NCBI GenBank assembly: GCA_019925095.2
Contig: CM034405.1
Span: forward strand, 17,670,401-17,734,400
DNA from: Dendrolimus kikuchii
Taxonomy: Eukaryota > Arthropoda > Insecta > Lepidoptera > Lasiocampidae
Direction: 5' to 3'
Length of the DNA: 64,000 bases
Position 1 is the first letter of the stretch, and each line of letters starts with the position of its first letter. Shown here piece by piece: positions 61,093 through 64,000 of the stretch. Both the position numbers and the translations under genes were made by a program. The notes beneath the pieces are model-generated. The model saw only the letters and a list, made by a program, of their open reading frames with translations. It did not search any database and was not told the DNA's origin.

Positions 61093-62130
61093 CACTTATC
61101 CGTTGCCATTCGTTTTTCCACTTGTCCGTTGCGATTCGTTTTTCCACTTGTCCGTTGCGATTCGTTTTTCCACTTGACCGTTGCGATTCGTTTTTCCACT
61201 TATCCGTTGCCATTCGTTTTTCCACTTGTCCGTTGCGATTCGTTTTTCCACTTGTCCGTTGCGATTCGTTTTTCCACTTATCCGTTGCCATTCGTTTTTC
61301 CACTTGTCCGTTGCGATTCGTTTTTCCACTTGTCCGTTGCGATTCGTTTTTCCACTTGTCCGTTGCGATTCGTTTTTCCACTTATCCGTTGCGATTCGTT
61401 TTTCCACTTGTCCGTTGCGATTCGTTTTTCCACTTGTCCGTTGCGATTCGTTTTTCCACTTATCCGTTGCGATTCGTTTTTCCACTTGTCCGTTGCGATT
61501 CGTTTTTCCACTTATCCGTTGCCATTCGTTTTTCCACTTGTCCGTTGCGATTCGTTTTTCCACTTGTCCGTTGCGATTCGTTTTTCCACTTATCCGTTGC
61601 CATTCGTTTTCCCACTTGTCCGTTGCGATTCGTTTTTCCACTTATCCGTTGCGATTCGTTTTTCTACTTATCCGTTGCCATTCGTTTTCCCACTTGTCCG
61701 CTGCGATTCGTTTTTCCACTTATCCGTTGCGATTCGTTTTTCTACTTATCCGTTGCCATTCGTTTTCCCACTTGTCCGTTGCGATTCGTTTTTCCACTTA
61801 TCCCTTGCTATTCGTTTTTCCACTTGTCCGTTGCGATTCGTTTTTCCACTTATCCCTTGCTATTCGTTTTTCCACTTGTCCGTTGCGATTCGTTTTTCCA
61901 CTTATCCCTTGCTATTCGTTTTTCCACTTGTCCGTTGCGATTCGTTTTTCCACTTATCCGTTGCCATTCGTTTTTCCAATTGTCCGTTGCGATTCGTTTT
62001 TCCACTTATCCGTTGCCATTCGTTTTTCCACTTGTCCGTTGCGATTCGTTTTTCCACTTATCCGTTGCCATTCGTTTTTCCAATTGTCCGTTGCGATTCG
62101 TTTTTCCACTTATCCGTTGCGATTCGTTTT
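61093..62130 (+). repeat. 26-bp minisatellite, about 40 units
   Basis: Unit of 26 bp (e.g. 61122-61147) containing TGTCCGTTGCGATTCG and TTTTTCCACT. Main variants: GTCCGTTGCG, ATCCGTTGCC, ATCCGTTGCG and, only at 61799-61920, ATCCCTTGCT. A 78-bp trimer is duplicated near 61640-61800 and a 52-bp dimer is repeated three times at about 61798-61950, so expansion was local. No stop occurs in any plus frame, which explains the 322-354 residue open frames; they are not credible genes. No unique spacers, so not CRISPR. Confidence 0.97.
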
Positions 62131-62474
62131 TTTATGTATGAAATCTTGACTGGATCATAATTATTTTATTGAGTTACATTCGTATTTTTTTTAAATAAGT
62201 TTTGTGTAATAAGCATAGTAACGTATGTAAATTCTATGTCTTCAAAAATGTGGTAATACGTGGGCGAGATAATGAACCCATTTAGGCAGATCCAAGCATT
62301 CATCGGTCGCGTACAGAGCGTCACGCCGGACGCAGCATACGGCGTTTGTGTTACGTTATCGCATTGAATAGAGAAATGTGATACATGAAAAACAATAATA
62401 AGTCTGCGGCTTGCTTTCAAAAGTCACCTAAACTTGTCATCTATGTGTATCAAATACCTACATACAAACCACGT
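62131..62474. other. Unassigned stretch
   Basis: Nothing recognised. Confidence 0.5.
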
Positions 62475-64000
62475 ATTTTATTTTATTTTATTTTATTTTG
62501 TTCGGAAAACAAACGGTTTATAACTGAGTAAATACTACTAAATGTCTATAACCATTTAAATGTTTCCACATGTAGATAGCTATAATGCTTGCTAGTGAAT
62601 ATTTTACGTTTTATAAATTAAATTAGGAAGAAGAAATTAAAAAAGAAAAAAGAAATATTTTAAAACTGACCTATTACATGAAACTTGTTAACTTTCAGAC
62701 CAATGCTTTACCAGGGCCGTCTTAAGATTCTGTGGATTACTAGTAAATAAATCTATATCATGTGTAACAGCTAAAAGATTATAGTTATTTGACACACGAT
62801 TAAAATAAGAATTTGCCCTATAATTACTACATATCCGAGGAACAAACAATTGTATTGGATTTCGGAATCGTCTTGTTGGCACTTTTAAACATATTTTAGA
62901 TAATAAATAAGGAGAGTCTATTTTAGACTGTGCAATTTTACTTAGCATCACTATATCTGCTATTTGCCTCCTTTTGTGCAATGGCAAAATATGATGTCTG
63001 AGACATCTAGCTTCATAGTGATTATCACTAACCTTGCATTTAAACTCTAAAAATCTTAAAAACCTACGTTGTATGGATTCGATTCTATTAACATACACAT
63101 CATACATTGGATTCCATGCCTGTGAGGCGTATTCTAGAAGACTACGCACCAAAGAACAATACAAAATCTTTAAGACCTTGACATTACTAAATTGTGAACT
63201 GACTCTCATGACAAAACCTAACGTCTTACTGGCTTTTTTTGCTATGTGGTCTATGTGTTTATCATACAGCAATTTCGAGTCATGTAGTACTCCGAGATCA
63301 CGTATCTCATCAACTTCGGTAAGAATTATATTATTAATAGTGTAGAAATACTGGATGAAATTTGGTTTACGTGTAAAGGTAATTTTATAGCATTTAGATA
63401 TGTTGAGATCTAGTTTGTTTAATGTGCAATATTGTTCAAATTGATGAAGGTCATGCTGTAAAAGATAGCAATCATTAATAGTGTTGATAGATCTAAAAAT
63501 TTTCACGTCGTCAGCATATAAAAGAAAATTTGAAAATTTAAAACAGTTATTTATATCATTAATAAAAATCGTGAACAAAAGTGGTCCTAGCAGGGATCCT
63601 TGGGGTACTCCGGAAGGAATATTTACCCATCTTGAGGAATATCCGTTGACAACAACAGCCTGCGACCTTTTATCAATATAAGAGGAGAACCATCTGAACA
63701 AGTTTCCGTGAATTCCAGCTTTTAGTAATTTTTGTAAAAGTAAATGGTGGTCAATGCGGTCAAAAGCTTTACTGTAGTCAGTAAAAACTGCATCCACCTG
63801 GCCACCTGCGTCCATATTTGAAGTAAGATAATCTACAAAAGTAATAAGATTTGATGTTGTTGAACGATTTTTCAAAAACCCATGCTGTTCCGGTAAGAAA
63901 CCGGTATGGAGTGCAGAGTAAACGTTAGTGTACACGATTCTTTCCAAAACTTTAGCAAAAATGCATAACTTTGAAATAGGTCTATAATTTTTAATATCAC
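62475..64000 (-). mobile_element. Jockey/CR1-like LINE, 3' part, running off the window
   Basis: Coding 62688-64000, then about 185 bp 3' UTR, then a microsatellite tail: on the plus strand TATTTTATTTTATTTTATTT at 62475-62500, that is (TAAAA)n on the element strand. Only one copy in the window. Confidence 0.9.
62688..64000 (-). CDS. Non-LTR retrotransposon reverse transcriptase (5' partial)
   Basis: Open from the window edge to the stop at 62688, at least 437 codons. It copies LINE RNA into DNA at a nicked target. Counting from the codon at 63947: DAVFTDYSKAFDRIDH (first catalytic Asp, residue 57), SGVPQGSLLGP (112-122), YADD (144-147, the other two Asp, at about 63507-63518), and a long C-terminal region with ILYCSLVRSLLEYASQAWNP, common in CR1/Jockey-type proteins. 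Upstream of 63947 the frame continues with NYRPISKLCIFAKVLER, so the ORF start lies outside. No stop or frameshift is seen and all catalytic residues are present, so the element may be young. The N-terminal endonuclease would be beyond the edge. Confidence 0.93.
   Translation of the reverse strand, partial: DIKNYRPISKLCIFAKVLERIVYTNVYSALHTGFLPEQHGFLKNRSTTSNLITFVDYLTSNMDAGGQVDAVFTDYSKAFDRIDHHLLLQKLLKAGIHGNLFRWFSSYIDKRSQAVVVNGYSSRWVNIPSGVPQGSLLGPLLFTIFINDINNCFKFSNFLLYADDVKIFRSINTINDCYLLQHDLHQFEQYCTLNKLDLNISKCYKITFTRKPNFIQYFYTINNIILTEVDEIRDLGVLHDSKLLYDKHIDHIAKKASKTLGFVMRVSSQFSNVKVLKILYCSLVRSLLEYASQAWNPMYDVYVNRIESIQRRFLRFLEFKCKVSDNHYEARCLRHHILPLHKRRQIADIVMLSKIAQSKIDSPYLLSKICLKVPTRRFRNPIQLFVPRICSNYRANSYFNRVSNNYNLLAVTHDIDLFTSNPQNLKTALVKHWSES

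Noticed and set aside
61093..62130. Regularly spaced repeats suggesting a CRISPR array
   Set aside because: Units are contiguous with no unique spacers, and the window is eukaryotic.
61077..62160. Three overlapping plus-strand open frames of 322-354 residues and minus-strand frames of 77-181 residues
   Set aside because: All are translations of a stop-free 26-bp minisatellite; every frame gives the same periodic peptide and there is no start context, domain or non-repetitive coding part.

Overview
The window looks like intergenic or heterochromatin-like DNA from an insect, most likely a moth or butterfly. It is AT-rich and has no recognisable intact host gene, rRNA or functional tRNA. It is packed with interspersed repeats of types I know from Lepidoptera: a TATG-tailed RTE-like LINE, an abundant RTE-like LINE of a second type, short Helitrons ending in CTAG, a tRNA-headed SINE, a poly(A)-tailed SINE-like retroposon, and LINE 3' ends with a short hairpin. 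Family names used here (RTE-A, RTE-M, SINE-A, SINE-B, LTR-G and so on) are local labels; no database was searched.

Layout. 0-13 kb: RTE-A copies, two solo LTRs, a MITE, nested SINE/LINE insertions, Helitrons and a deleted Copia element. 13-22 kb: a long unclassified repeat, a hAT-like element, the longest RTE-A copy and a Penelope-like GIY-YIG fragment. 22-31 kb: a TIR element with another repeat inside it, a doubly invaded solo LTR, a Helitron cluster and RTE-M relics. 31-43 kb: triply nested SINE-B, a hAT element with perfect 8-bp target duplications, an RTE-A copy starting with a perfect palindrome, relics of reverse transcriptases and a broken mariner transposase. 43-52 kb: more solo LTRs, a 65-bp minisatellite and a pogo-like element carrying a LINE piece and a SINE. 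52-61 kb: mostly sparse AT-rich DNA, with an orphan coding-like stretch on the minus strand near 55 kb, an isolated long RNA-like hairpin near 57.2 kb, and a 750-bp retroposon carrying a Helitron and a SINE. 61.09-62.13 kb: a 26-bp minisatellite of about 40 units. 62.5-64 kb: the 3' half of an apparently intact Jockey/CR1-like LINE reverse transcriptase running off the window edge on the minus strand.

The only long protein-coding sequence that reads cleanly is that last reverse transcriptase. The other recognisable coding pieces are 5'-truncated, frameshifted or deleted transposon relics. The long open frames at 61-62 kb are a by-product of the minisatellite. The main interest is the fine record of insertion events: at least nine RTE-A copies and four solo LTRs keep readable target-site duplications, and several duplicated repeats give paralogous empty sites.
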